DNA of 64,000 nt from Streptomyces sp. BA2 (GCF_009769735.1 NZ_WSRO01000002.1:8667001-8731000); one strand, 5' to 3'. Positions 30,421-39,007 are shown, counted from the stretch's first letter. Notes: a model not told the origin generated them from the letters alone. Program-made: numbers and translations.

Positions 30421-31023
30421 ATGGCGGTGTCGGAGCGGGGGCCTCGCGAGCGGATGGTCTTCAGCGGGGCCCAGCTCATCCGGCGCGACGGGGTCGCCTC
30501 CACGGGAATGCGCGACGTCGCCGCTCACGCGCAAGCACCGCGCGGATCGCTCCAGCACCACTTCCCCGGCGGTAAGGAGGAGTTGGTCAACGAGGCGGTG
30601 GGCTGGGCGGGCCGGTACGCGAGCCGTCGCGTCGGTCGCTTCCTCGCGGCCCTGCCCGAGCCGACCCCCAGCGGTCTGTTCGCCGAGATGGTGCGCCAGT
30701 GGACCGACGAGTACAGGACCGCCGGGTTCGCGGGCGGTTGTCCCGTCGCCGCCGCCACGGTGGACTGCGCGGAGTCGACTGAGTCCACGCGGGAGGCCGC
30801 GTCCGCCGCTTTCGCCACCTGGGGCGGTTCGGTGGCCCGAGCCCTCGTGGACATGGGCGTCCCGGAGGCGCGGTCAGAAGCGCTCGCCACGCTCATGATC
30901 AGTTCCCTGGAGGGGGCGATCCTGATGGCCCGGGCCGAGCGGGACGTCCGCGCTCTGACGACCGTGGCCCAGGAACTCGGCCCCCTTCTCGATGCCGCAG
31001 CGAGCACGCCGATGCCGGGGTGA
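30421..31023 (+). CDS. TetR-family regulator (LmrA/YxaF type)
   Basis: This 200-residue protein has the helix-turn-helix LIRRDGVASTGMRDVAAHAQ and APRGSLQHHFPGGKEELVNE, with the HHFPGGK signature of the LmrA/YxaF subgroup, which responds to flavonoids, drugs or other aromatics. The ligand domain has GGCPVAAATVD. GGAGGT lies 6-11 bases before the ATG. Two palindromes with the same core precede it, indicating autoregulation and control of the divergent dehydrogenase. A second TetR of the same subgroup is encoded at 38246-38854. Confidence 0.88.
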   Translation: MAVSERGPRERMVFSGAQLIRRDGVASTGMRDVAAHAQAPRGSLQHHFPGGKEELVNEAVGWAGRYASRRVGRFLAALPEPTPSGLFAEMVRQWTDEYRTAGFAGGCPVAAATVDCAESTESTREAASAAFATWGGSVARALVDMGVPEARSEALATLMISSLEGAILMARAERDVRALTTVAQELGPLLDAAASTPMPG

Positions 31024-31099
31024 GTACATCCAGGCCGTGGTGAGCACCGCCGGGGTGGGAGACGAGAACGGTCTCAAGTCCGCGGTCTGCGGTGGGAGT

Positions 31100-32101
31100 T
31101 CACCTACGGCGGGTAGCGATGCGGTCCGGAGTGGGCCAGCGCACGTCGCGTACCCAGCCGAGGCGTTCGAGGAGGCGGATGACGGCGGCGGAGGGGTCGA
31201 TCTGGCCGCGGTCGACGCCGTGGCGGGCGCTGGTGGGGTCCGCGTGGTGGAGGTTGTGCCAGCTCTCACCGAAGGAGAGCAGGGCCAGGGGCCACAGGTT
31301 GGTGGCCCGGTCATGGCGCCGGGTGCGGAAGGGGCGCCGGCCGATCACGTGGCACAGTGAGTTGACGCTCCAGGTCACGTGGTGGAGCAGCGCGATGCGC
31401 ACCAGGCCCGCCCAGAGCAGGGCGGTGGTGGCATGTAGCCAGGTGCCGCCGATCGCCCAGCCGAGCGCGAAGGGGAGGGCCAGGGTGAGTACGCACAGGG
31501 CAGGGAAGGCCCGGGAGACGGCGCGGATATCGGGGTCGGCGAGCAGGTCGGGGGCGTATCGCTCGGCGGGTGTGGGGTCGTTGCGGAACAGCCAGCCGAC
31601 GTGGGAGTGGGCGAGGCCGCGCAGTTGACCGCGCAGGTGGGTGCCGTAGCGGTAGGGGGAGTGCGGGTCGCCGGGGCGGTCGGTGAAGGCGTGGTGGCGG
31701 CGGTGGGTGGCGACCCAGCCGATGACGTCGCCCTGGAAGCTCATCGACCCGGCCACCGCGAGGGCGATCCGCAGGGGGCGGGCGGCCCGGTATCCAGCGT
31801 GGGTGAGGCCGCGGTGGAAGCCGACGGTGATGCCGAGCCCTGTGATCACGTAGAGAGCCAGGGCGAGCAGGACGTCAGTGGGGTGAATGAGGCGCCCCCA
31901 CAACAGCCAGCCGGCCAGTCCGAGTGCCAGGAAGGGCAGGACGACGATCACGGCCGTCACCGTCACATACAGCCGTTCGCCGTCGCGGCGGGTCTCTGTC
32001 GGGGCTTCGTCGGGGAAGGGCGCCGTCCCGTCGTACCCCTGGGGTGAGGTGACGTCATGTGGTGAAGGGAGTACTTGGGACAGGGTGGGACTGGGGGACA
32101 T
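31100..32101 (-). CDS. Membrane fatty acid desaturase (acyl-CoA delta-9 type)
   Basis: This 333-residue protein has four or more membrane helices and the three histidine boxes of membrane di-iron desaturases: HRGLTH (about residue 95), HRRHH (about 132) and HNLHH (about 288). It would introduce a cis double bond into a saturated acyl chain, altering membrane fluidity. AAAGGAG lies 8 bases before the ATG at 32101. The N-terminal 40 residues are hydrophilic. It could share a transcript with the small membrane protein and DUF5994 genes upstream on the same strand, but about 120 bases separate them. Confidence 0.92.
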   Translation of the reverse strand: MSPSPTLSQVLPSPHDVTSPQGYDGTAPFPDEAPTETRRDGERLYVTVTAVIVVLPFLALGLAGWLLWGRLIHPTDVLLALALYVITGLGITVGFHRGLTHAGYRAARPLRIALAVAGSMSFQGDVIGWVATHRRHHAFTDRPGDPHSPYRYGTHLRGQLRGLAHSHVGWLFRNDPTPAERYAPDLLADPDIRAVSRAFPALCVLTLALPFALGWAIGGTWLHATTALLWAGLVRIALLHHVTWSVNSLCHVIGRRPFRTRRHDRATNLWPLALLSFGESWHNLHHADPTSARHGVDRGQIDPSAAVIRLLERLGWVRDVRWPTPDRIATRRR

Positions 32102-32220
32102 GTATTGCTCCTTTGGCCTCGGGGCCGGAGGTAGGGCGGCCGGGGTCCGGGGCCAATGGAATCCGTGATGAGCTGCCTGAGGGTCAGGACCGGGGCCGAA
32201 CCGCGTCGCCGCATGTTCGG

Positions 32221-32508
32221 TCAGGTCCTTGGCCTCCTTGGCCCCTTCGCGGCTCTGTTGGTCCTGCGCCGTGGGCGGAGGCGTCCACGTCCTCCGTCCC
32301 GGTGGTCGCGGCGGGCGCGGACGGTGGGGGAAGCGGTGCCGCCGGGGGGCGGCGGTGCGGGGTTGTGGGCGCCAGGGTGACCGGGGAGGCGATTGCTGTA
32401 CCGATGCAGTGCGATCCGTTCGGTGTGCTGGTCATTGAGGAGATGAATCACGAATGCTCCCAGAGCGATCATCGCGAGTACGAGGGCGACGGTGATGACG
32501 GTGTCCAT
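32221..32508 (-). CDS. Small membrane protein downstream of DUF5994
   Basis: This 95-residue predicted protein begins with a clear membrane helix (MDTVITVALVLAMIALGAFV and IHLLNDQ) followed by HTERIALHRYSNRLPGH, a pattern I recognise from small uncharacterised Streptomyces proteins. The last 35 residues are Arg-rich and may reflect a frameshifted or eroded end. GGGAGGTGA lies at good spacing and includes the stop of the DUF5994 gene; the two coding parts are only 6 bases apart, so they are co-translated. Confidence 0.6.
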   Translation of the reverse strand: MDTVITVALVLAMIALGAFVIHLLNDQHTERIALHRYSNRLPGHPGAHNPAPPPPGGTASPTVRARRDHRDGGRGRLRPRRRTNRAAKGPRRPRT

Positions 32509-32514
32509 GGCCCG

Positions 32515-32943
32515 TCACCTCCCGCCGACCGTGCCGCCGGCTGTGTCCATGGCACCGCCCTCCGCCTCCCACGCCTCTGCCAGTGTGCGGCCCGGTGGGT
32601 CCGCCTCGGCGGCGGCTGCGGGGTGACGGTCCAGCTCGTCGGCGATGATGGCGCTGCCCGTACGGACGATCGAAGGATCGCAGGCGGCGGCCATGAGCCG
32701 GGCGGCGGCTGCCGCACCGGTCTCCGGGGGGATGATCAGCAGGTCCCAGCGTCCGACGTGATAGGAGAGCACCAGGAGTTGGTGCACATCCTGCTGGGCG
32801 CGGAACCAACTCGCGTTGACCACATGGCCGTTGACGGGAACCTTGCGCGGTGCGGCCGGCTTGACGGAGAGCCGCAACGGCGGGTGGTCGGAAGGCTTGG
32901 CGATCGGTGTGGCCGGCGGAGGTCGTGCGGTGAGCACCGTCAT
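32515..32943 (-). CDS. DUF5994-family protein with internal deletion
   Basis: This 142-residue protein shows the DUF5994 beginning (PPLRLSVKPA) and its later part (PRKVPVNGHVVNASWF, LLVLSYHVGRWDLLIIPPET, AAARLMAAACDPS). The central block with GAWWPRTRDL, present in the family and in the second copy at 33393, is missing; about 45-50 residues appear to be cut out without a frameshift. The function of the family is unknown, but it is frequent in Streptomyces near stress and sigma-factor regulators. The ATG at 32943 has ACAGGTCG upstream. The deleted form may be inactive or a shortened variant. Confidence 0.65.
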   Translation of the reverse strand: MTVLTARPPPATPIAKPSDHPPLRLSVKPAAPRKVPVNGHVVNASWFRAQQDVHQLLVLSYHVGRWDLLIIPPETGAAAAARLMAAACDPSIVRTGSAIIADELDRHPAAAAEADPPGRTLAEAWEAEGGAMDTAGGTVGGR

Positions 32944-33392
32944 GGTGTCGACCTGTCCCCAGACCTGCTGTCGTGCCCGGTCCGGTGGTGTGGAACCGAG
33001 AGAGATACCGGCATGGAAGCCGGTCAAGGAATGCTCTCAGTACTCCCAACGGTACTCCTGCGGCGGCCCCGACCACGACCGTCCGACCGTTCCCCCCTGT
33101 TCCCCTCTGATCCCCTCTGAGCGGGGCCGCACCCGCCTTTGGGGCAGCGGCCAGGAGTAGCCTGGTGGTACTGAGGACTCTGTGTATACGGGCCCCGATA
33201 CCCGTCTCGTCCTCGGCGAGTCACCGGACCGGGCCCGCCCGGGCGAGGTCACACCATGATCACGAACACAATCATGATCACGAACACACTTGGCCCGAAG
33301 AAGACACTTGCCAACGGCCATGCGTTGAAGGCGGGTTGGCCGCCGGTCGAGCGTGACCGACCGCTGCCGCAGCCTGGAGCGAGCGGTGCACC
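32944..33392. repeat. 449-base gap with a 16-bp direct repeat
   Basis: No convincing gene is seen between the two divergent DUF5994 genes. CATGATCACGAACACA occurs twice, at 33255-33270 and 33273-33288, two bases apart. On the minus strand this encodes a short hydrophobic stretch (SVFVIMIVFVIMV) without a good start, so a tiny membrane peptide is possible but unsupported. CCCCTCTGA also repeats near 33105-33120. Confidence 0.5.
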
Positions 33393-33863
33393 ATGACCGC
33401 CGAGCCCGCGCCTCCCGTGATGCTGCTGGCGGACACCCAGGCCCATCAGGTGATCCCCGGGGCGGCTGTACTGCGGATGGAGACGACGCCCCGTCGTGAC
33501 GGGACCTTCGACGGTGCGTGGTGGCCGCGAACCCGGGACCTCGAAACCCAGCTGGCCGGCTTGATCCGCGCGCTGACCGAACGCCTTGGACCCATCGCTC
33601 GCATAGGCCTGGACACGAGCTCCTGGGACGTACACGCGCGCCATCTGGTCGTCGACGGTCACACGGTCCGCATCGACTGGTCCGCCGTCGACGACAGCAC
33701 GATGCTCGTCACCCGCGGGCGGCAGGACATCTTCTCCTTCCTGATGCTCCCGCCGCAGACCGAGGCGTCCGCCGCGCGTGCCGCCATGACCATGGCCGTA
33801 CAGGACGGCAACAGCGCTTCGGCGTCGGAGATCCTGGCGGCCACCGGAATCGCTTCCGCTTGA
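33393..33863 (+). CDS. DUF5994-family protein
   Basis: This 156-residue protein carries the family core RRDGTFDGAWWPRTRDLETQ (about residues 34-53), then RIGLDTSSWDVHARHLVVDG and the late block FSFLMLPPQTEASAARAAMT. It is full length for the family, unlike its divergent neighbour at 32515. The ATG at 33393 has only a distant GGAG. The function is unknown. It sits beside a STAS-domain anti-sigma antagonist on the opposite strand, a neighbourhood typical of DUF5994. Confidence 0.75.
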   Translation: MTAEPAPPVMLLADTQAHQVIPGAAVLRMETTPRRDGTFDGAWWPRTRDLETQLAGLIRALTERLGPIARIGLDTSSWDVHARHLVVDGHTVRIDWSAVDDSTMLVTRGRQDIFSFLMLPPQTEASAARAAMTMAVQDGNSASASEILAATGIASA

Positions 33864-33887
33864 GGATTCTCCCTGCTCAGGCGCTGC

Positions 33888-34289
33888 TCAGGCGCTGTGT
33901 GTGTCGGGCGGCCACGTGGGGCGGTGCGCGGGCGGCAGGGTCAGCAGGGCCTGGCCCACCGTGAGGTAGTGGGGGAAGATCTCCGTGCTGCCGGTCAGCG
34001 TCAGCAGCTGGACGAGGTGGCGGCCGGCTCCCGCCAGCAGAAGCTGGCCCTCGCGGCGCCGCAGCAACCACCGCACGCCGAGCAGGCAGTTGAGCCCGCG
34101 GGAGTCGCAGAACACCAGCGCCGTCACATCGAGAACGAGATGTCGATGACCCGCCATGACGGAGGCGCCGAGGGTGCGCAGAAAGAACTTCTCGCCGCTC
34201 TGGTCGAGTTCACCGCTCACACGCAGCACGGCGCACTCTTCGCACCGTGCGAGCTCGTGGATGATGAGGCGATGGGTCTGCGTCGACAT
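33888..34289 (-). CDS. STAS-domain anti-sigma factor antagonist
   Basis: This 133-residue single STAS domain has VLRVSGELDQSGEKFFLRTL and the phosphorylation loop LVLDVTALVFCDSRGLNCLL, with the Ser (about residue 63) that an anti-sigma kinase would modify. GGAGGC lies just before the ATG at 34289. No kinase or sigma gene is adjacent, so it must pair with a distant partner. CTGCTCAGGCG is duplicated just beyond its 3' end near 33875. Confidence 0.88.
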   Translation of the reverse strand: MSTQTHRLIIHELARCEECAVLRVSGELDQSGEKFFLRTLGASVMAGHRHLVLDVTALVFCDSRGLNCLLGVRWLLRRREGQLLLAGAGRHLVQLLTLTGSTEIFPHYLTVGQALLTLPPAHRPTWPPDTHSA

Positions 34290-34376
34290 CGCGCCTCCCT
34301 GTGGTCGTCGTACGGAAGCCCGGGCGCATGCCGGTGCACGATATGCCTCGCTCCCGAGTCCCCCGTCCGCCCCGCC

Positions 34377-36896
34377 CTACGCCTCGCTCCTCCCACCGCT
34401 GTGGGGGACATGGCGCTGCAGCGCGTTCCCACTGCCATGGGGTTGCCGGCGCGACCGGGCGCCGGCGCGGGCGAGGTCGGCACGGGCCCCTTCGGTGTAG
34501 GGGTGTGCGGGACCGAGGACTCGCTCGTAGTCGGCGAGCACGTCCCGCAGGGTGCTGACCGCACGGGAGCGTTTGCCCGCAGCCAGTTGAGCGAGGCCGA
34601 GATTGCGGCGGGCGTTGAGGGACCGGCGGTTGTCTGCGCCGAGGACGCGACGGCGGTCGATGGCGACCTGTGTGAAGAGTTGGAGGGCTTGGGAGTGGTG
34701 GCCGGCCACGGTGTGGGCGCGGGCCAGGAAAATCCGGATCTCCATGGTCAACGGATGATCGTGGCCGAACTCGTTCTCCCCCAGCGTCAGCAGATGATCC
34801 AGCTCCTCGATGGCCTCGTCGACGCGGCCGACGCCCTGGAGCGCGAGCGCCCGGTAGCGGCTCCACCACAGATGGAGGTGGCTGCCATTGCGTTCGGTAC
34901 GAAGGACATCCGCGAGGACAAGGTCATGCAGGGCGAGCGACTCCTCGTATCGGCCCACGCGCTCGTACATGCGGGCCAGTTCGCCCCGCGCGTTGAGGGT
35001 GGAGCCATGCTCTGGGCCCAGGCCGCGCTCGTTGTCCCTGACGTTCTTCTCGAAGAGCGCCAGCGCTTGCGCGTCGTCTCCCTTGGACCTCAGCGTGCTG
35101 GCCAGGTTGATCTGAGCCCGCATCGTCGTCTGACCGTCCGGGCCGTTGACCTCGAGGCTGTCGGCGAGGTTCTGGCGGTGCAGTGCCTCCGCCTCGTCGA
35201 GCCGTCCGGCACCTTCCAGTGCGTAGCCGAGCGAGTTGACCCACTCCAGCGTTCTCGGGTGGTGCGGGCCGAACCGTTCCCGTGCGGCGGCCGCGGTCCG
35301 TTCGCGCAGTGCCACCGTCAGGTCGTACAGGTCCAGCGCCTGGTAGGCGGAGGCGAGTGCGGCCAGAGCCCCGAAGAGGTTGTCGTCCTGGGACGGCACG
35401 AGTCGCTCGTGCTCGGCCAGCACATCCCGGCCGACCGAGCACGCGCGCACGACCTCACCGCGGGCCACCAACAGCCTTACCGCGGCCCGAGGCAGGTCGA
35501 GCAGTGCGCGCCGGTCCGCGTCTCCCAGCGGGACGGCCGCCACCCACAAGGCCAGGATGTGGTCGGTGAGACCGCGGTCGGCCGCGTCCGTTGCTGTGGT
35601 GCTGTCAGCCTGCGTCAGTAGCCCGCGCAGGGCTGCCGCCGCTTCCGTGAGGCGGGTGCCGAGGCGGCCCTCTTCGAGCAACTGGTCCCGGACGATCCGC
35701 TGGATCAGCCGGTGCATCAGGACGGTGGTTCCGTCCAGGCTCAGCGTCACCACGGATGCCTCACACAGCCGGCCCACCGCGTCGTCCGTTGCGGACACAT
35801 CCTGGTCCTCGCAGGCGCTGCGCAGGTCGTCCCGGTGCACACCGGACGGTGACAGGAGCGACATGAGCTCCACGACGCGACGCACGGCCGCGGCGTCCTC
35901 CCCTGCCTGCACGTGCTCGATGGCCAGAGCAAGGGCGGCCGCGGCACCCATCGGGTATGGCTCTCCCGGCGCACGCCGGATGACCTGGGCGAGGCGGCTG
36001 TGCCGGAAACGGTCCCGGTACTCGGAGAAGGTCAGGCCCTGCGTACGGATCACCCACGCGGCCTGGGCCAGGGCCAGCGGAAGCCGGCCCAGATCCTCGG
36101 CCAACTCCTCGGCGGAGGCATGGCCCTGGCTCCCCGCGTCCCTCGCCCCTGCCCTCTGACGCAGGAAGGCCACGGCCTCCTCCCGCGTGAACACCCCGAT
36201 GTCCACGGTGGAGCCGAGATGGGTGACGGAGCGCACCGTGCTGGTGATGAGGGTGCGGGTGGGACCCGTGCGGGGCAGCCAGCGTGCGACTTCGTCAGGG
36301 TCGACGACGTTGTCGAGCACCAGCAGGGCGGGCTGCCGCAGTCCCTCAAGCCACCGACGCGCCGCCGCGGCCGAGAGCTGTGCGTCCTGGATGCCGCCCT
36401 TGACGCCCGCGGCGTCCGCGAGTTCATCGAGCCCGGCGACGACCTGCCCCGGTACCTCGGCCACGATCCAGACGACGACCCGCCACCCCGCATCCACACA
36501 AGCGCGTGCGTAGGCCCCGGCCAACTGCGTCTTTCCCACGCCTCGGCCGCCGGTGAGCGCGCAGACGACCGTGACCCCATTGTGCTGCATACCTGTTTCG
36601 ATGGCCTCGAACAGCTCGGCGCGTTCCTGGAAGGCGAGGGGTTCGTGTGGCAGGGGTCCGATGAGCAGAGGCCCGTCCGCCAGGGGAGGGGGCGGGGCGC
36701 CCGCGGCCTGATGGACCGGTGCCGGATCGCGGGCTGCGAACCAACCGCCCGCACTGAGCACCGCGGCACTGGTCGTCGACGCGAGAGCGAGGGCAGCTTC
36801 CGGTCCCGCGTCCGTCAGTGTCAGCAGGGTCCACGGCGCGGCGAAGGCCCCCAGCGTGGACAGCACGACGACCGCCCAGCGAACCCCATGACCCAC
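34377..36896 (-). CDS. Membrane-anchored STAND (NB-ARC-like) ATPase with TPR repeats
   Basis: This 839-residue protein starts with two predicted membrane helices (WAVVVLSTLGAFAAPWTLLT and LALASTTSAAVLSAGGWFAA, about residues 7-55). A STAND P-loop ATPase follows, with Walker A LTGGRGVGKTQL (about 114-125), Walker B LLVLDNVVD (about 191-199), and NB-ARC ARC-type helices with GRLPLALAQAAW. From about residue 440 there are many TPR-like helical repeats of the kinesin-light-chain/NPHP3 type (ERFGPHHPRTLEWVNSLGYA, DEAEALHRQNLADSLE). Such proteins are ligand- or partner-triggered switches in signalling, regulation or phage defence. I chose the GTG at 36896 because GGAGGT lies 5-10 bases upstream; an upstream TTG at 36971 is possible. 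No effector domain besides the membrane part is seen. Confidence 0.85.
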   Translation of the reverse strand: MGHGVRWAVVVLSTLGAFAAPWTLLTLTDAGPEAALALASTTSAAVLSAGGWFAARDPAPVHQAAGAPPPPLADGPLLIGPLPHEPLAFQERAELFEAIETGMQHNGVTVVCALTGGRGVGKTQLAGAYARACVDAGWRVVVWIVAEVPGQVVAGLDELADAAGVKGGIQDAQLSAAAARRWLEGLRQPALLVLDNVVDPDEVARWLPRTGPTRTLITSTVRSVTHLGSTVDIGVFTREEAVAFLRQRAGARDAGSQGHASAEELAEDLGRLPLALAQAAWVIRTQGLTFSEYRDRFRHSRLAQVIRRAPGEPYPMGAAAALALAIEHVQAGEDAAAVRRVVELMSLLSPSGVHRDDLRSACEDQDVSATDDAVGRLCEASVVTLSLDGTTVLMHRLIQRIVRDQLLEEGRLGTRLTEAAAALRGLLTQADSTTATDAADRGLTDHILALWVAAVPLGDADRRALLDLPRAAVRLLVARGEVVRACSVGRDVLAEHERLVPSQDDNLFGALAALASAYQALDLYDLTVALRERTAAAARERFGPHHPRTLEWVNSLGYALEGAGRLDEAEALHRQNLADSLEVNGPDGQTTMRAQINLASTLRSKGDDAQALALFEKNVRDNERGLGPEHGSTLNARGELARMYERVGRYEESLALHDLVLADVLRTERNGSHLHLWWSRYRALALQGVGRVDEAIEELDHLLTLGENEFGHDHPLTMEIRIFLARAHTVAGHHSQALQLFTQVAIDRRRVLGADNRRSLNARRNLGLAQLAAGKRSRAVSTLRDVLADYERVLGPAHPYTEGARADLARAGARSRRQPHGSGNALQRHVPHSGGRSEA

Positions 36897-37005
36897 GGCA
36901 GACCTCCGGCATGTCCGGCGCGCACTTCGCCATTCGATGCCATCAGAGTGCCCAACTGGTGTATTGGGCAATACCGTTGGTGATGCTGCCGCAAGTGATT
37001 CGCCG

Positions 37006-37464
37006 TCAGGCCGTGGACCCGATGATCAGGCAGGTGGTGGTCGCGTGAGCGATCAGCTTGCCCTCCTCGTCCAGCACCTTGCCTTCGGCTGTCGCGGTGC
37101 GGCGGCCCGTGTGGATGACCGTGCCCTCGGCGGTGAGCGTGCGTTCGTCGGTGCGTGCGGCGCGGATGTAGTTCACCTTGAGTTCCAGCGTGGTGTAGCT
37201 GACGCCGGCGGGGAGCGTGGTGTGGACCGCGCAGCCCATCGCCGAGTCGAGCAGGGTCGCGGCGATGCCGCCGTGGACCGTGCCGAGCGGGTTGGCGAAG
37301 TCGGGGCGGGTGTCCAGGGAGATGACGATGCGGCCGTGTTCCACCTCGTCGAAGCGCATGCCGAGGAGGCGGCCGATGGACGGTATGTCCGCGGTGCGCT
37401 GGGTCTGTACCCAGCGCATCAGGTCAAGGCCGGACATGGCGGCGGTGACTTCTGCGGTCGACAT
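37006..37464 (-). CDS. PaaI-type hotdog-fold thioesterase
   Basis: This 152-residue hotdog-fold protein has the PaaI motif NPLGTVHGGIAATLLDSAMG (about residues 51-70), containing the usual Gly-Gly and Asp of the active site. It then has LELKVNYIRAARTDERTLTA and GRRTATAEGKVLDEEGKLIA. It would hydrolyse an acyl- or aryl-CoA thioester. AAGGAG lies 6 bases before the ATG at 37464, 50 bases after the stop of the enoyl-CoA hydratase gene, so it is the last gene of a TetR-hydratase-thioesterase operon. Confidence 0.9.
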   Translation of the reverse strand: MSTAEVTAAMSGLDLMRWVQTQRTADIPSIGRLLGMRFDEVEHGRIVISLDTRPDFANPLGTVHGGIAATLLDSAMGCAVHTTLPAGVSYTTLELKVNYIRAARTDERTLTAEGTVIHTGRRTATAEGKVLDEEGKLIAHATTTCLIIGSTA

Positions 37465-37514
37465 GGTGTCTCCTTGTGCGTGTTGCTGTGCCGGTGGGTT
37501 CGGTGCTGCCGGTG

Positions 37515-38186
37515 TCAGCCGAGGATGTTGTCCTTGTCCCGCAGGGCGGCCAGGGCGGATGCGTACATGCGGGTCTTGATGGTGCCGAGAGTGGGGCCGG
37601 CCTTGCCCACCTGGGAGCGGGCGATCTCCATTGCCGTACCGCGCACGGCGTCCTCGTCCACCGCCCGGTCGACCACGGCGGCGGCCAGGGCGTCGTGGCC
37701 GCCGTAGCGCCGGGCGGTCGTCATGGCCTCGTGTGCGGTCTGCGGGGTCAGCCGGGCCTGGATGAGCGCGGACATGCCCGGGGTGAAGGGGATGTTGATG
37801 TCGGCCTCGGGCAGACACCAGTAGCCGCGGTCGGCGCGCATCACCCGGAAGTCGTGCGCCAGGGAGAGCATCGCACCGGCCGCGAAGGTGTGCCCCTGCA
37901 GCGCGGCCACGGTGACGACCGGCAGGGACAGCATCCGCGCCAAGAGGCCCTGCACGCTGGTGACATAGTCCTGGTGCTGATCGGCGTGGGCGAAGAGCCA
38001 GTCCAGATCGAGGCCGTTGGAGAAGAATTTGCCCGTCGCGGCGGTCACCAGGGCGCGGGGCCCTTCCGCCTTCTCCACCTCGTCGAGCGCCGAGCCGACG
38101 GCGAGGAGCCAGTCGGGGTGGAAGCGGTTCTCGCCGTCCCCGAGGTCGAGGATGAAGACGTCGTCCTGGCGGTCGAGCGTGGGCAT
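37515..38186 (-). CDS. Enoyl-CoA hydratase/isomerase family protein
   Basis: This 223-residue crotonase-fold protein has the oxyanion-hole segments ALVTAATGKFFSNGLDLDWL (about residues 43-62) and TVAALQGHTFAAGAMLSLAH (about 92-111), both typical. The catalytic Glu pair of true hydratases is not obvious, and DFRVMRADRGYWCLPEADIN is more like enoyl-CoA isomerases of the short, delta3,delta2 type. GAGGGAG precedes the ATG at 38186. It lies between a TetR regulator and a PaaI thioesterase on one strand, suggesting regulated handling of an acyl-CoA. Confidence 0.88.
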   Translation of the reverse strand: MPTLDRQDDVFILDLGDGENRFHPDWLLAVGSALDEVEKAEGPRALVTAATGKFFSNGLDLDWLFAHADQHQDYVTSVQGLLARMLSLPVVTVAALQGHTFAAGAMLSLAHDFRVMRADRGYWCLPEADINIPFTPGMSALIQARLTPQTAHEAMTTARRYGGHDALAAAVVDRAVDEDAVRGTAMEIARSQVGKAGPTLGTIKTRMYASALAALRDKDNILG

Positions 38187-38245
38187 GGTGGCTCCCTCAG
38201 GGGTCGGGTCAGTGGGGCAGAGCTCGGGGGATGGCGGGGGATGGG

Positions 38246-38854
38246 TCACTGGTGCTCCTGACCGGGCTGAGGGCGGTCAGGCAGAGCGTGTACGAGGATG
38301 TCGTGGATCTCGGCGGCGGCCGCGTCCAGCGGGGTGGTGCTCCGCTCGGCCCGGCACATGATCACCGCGCCTTCCACGGCGGCGATGATGAAGGCGGCCA
38401 GTCTCCCCGCCCGTTCCTCGGGCAGGCCGTGCCGGACGAGCAGGTCGGCGAGTGCCTCCCTCCAGGCGGCGAAGACCCTGGCCGCGGAGCGGGCGAGGTG
38501 CGGGGCGTCGTCGTTGGTCTCCACGGCCACCGCCACGATGGGGCAGCCTGCGCGGAAGTCGCTGTCGACGAGCCGCTCGCGCCACAGCCTGAAGAAGGCG
38601 TCGATCGCTTCCAGGGGGTCGTCGGTCCGCGTGCCGGCCGCGATCAGACCGCCGATGAAGTCACCGGCGAGTGCCACCGCCTCGTCGATCAACTGGGCCC
38701 GCCCACCGGGGAAGTGGTGGTAGACGGAGCCACGGGGAGCGCCACTGTGGGCGAGCACGCGGTCGATGCTGGTGGCGCCGGCCCCGTACTCACGCAGCAG
38801 TGCCGCGGCACTCAGCACCATCCGCTCACGGCTGTCGCTCTTACGGGGGCTCAT
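38246..38854 (-). CDS. TetR-family regulator (LmrA/YxaF type) of the hydratase-thioesterase operon
   Basis: This 202-residue protein has the helix-turn-helix LLREYGAGATSIDRVLAHSG and APRGSVYHHFPGGRAQLIDE, with the HHFPGG signature, and a ligand domain containing AGCPIVAVAVE, very like the TetR at 30421. The ATG overlaps the stop codon of a 23-codon small frame by four bases (ATGA). A good promoter lies about 120 bases upstream. It is the first large gene of an operon with the enoyl-CoA hydratase and thioesterase and probably regulates it. Confidence 0.88.
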   Translation of the reverse strand: MSPRKSDSRERMVLSAAALLREYGAGATSIDRVLAHSGAPRGSVYHHFPGGRAQLIDEAVALAGDFIGGLIAAGTRTDDPLEAIDAFFRLWRERLVDSDFRAGCPIVAVAVETNDDAPHLARSAARVFAAWREALADLLVRHGLPEERAGRLAAFIIAAVEGAVIMCRAERSTTPLDAAAAEIHDILVHALPDRPQPGQEHQ

Positions 38855-38922
38855 GCGCCCGCCGCCGCGGTCATCGGGCGAGTCGATGGGCCGCCGGTGG
38901 CGGTGAAGAGGCCGTCGAACAT
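38851..38922 (-). CDS. 23-residue small ORF coupled to the TetR gene
   Basis: A short frame starts at 38922 with GAGGAAGG upstream and encodes MFDGLFTATGGPSTRPMTAA plus AGA, ending in a TGA that overlaps the TetR start codon (ATGA). It may be a translated leader that couples expression of the regulator, or the stub of a lost gene. No family is recognised. Confidence 0.35.
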   Translation of the reverse strand: MFDGLFTATGGPSTRPMTAAAGA

Positions 38923-38977
38923 GCGGGAGCCTTCCTCGCGTCGCCGAGCTGCGCCCGACCCTGGACTACTGCTCGGT

Positions 38978-39007
38978 AACTTATGGGGTATGGCATAGAA
39001 CATGCAA
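38978..39007 (-). promoter_or_regulatory. Promoter of the TetR-hydratase-thioesterase operon
   Basis: On the minus strand TTGCAT (39002-39007) and TAAGTT (38978-38983) are separated by 18 bases, a good vegetative-type -35/-10 pair. Transcription would start near 38971, about 50 bases before the small ORF. The AT-rich stretch around it could hold the repressor site. Confidence 0.55.

Noticed and set aside
27614..31023. Mobile island carrying several TetR and oxidoreductase genes
   Set aside because: No integrase, transposase, tRNA end or composition shift is visible; such dense regulator pairs are normal in Streptomyces.
33165..33356. His/Asp-rich short frame (HHDHEHNHDHEH) that could be a metal-binding peptide
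   Set aside because: The composition results from the 16-bp direct repeat and neighbouring sequence in one frame; no Shine-Dalgarno and a shift to Arg-rich sequence on both sides.
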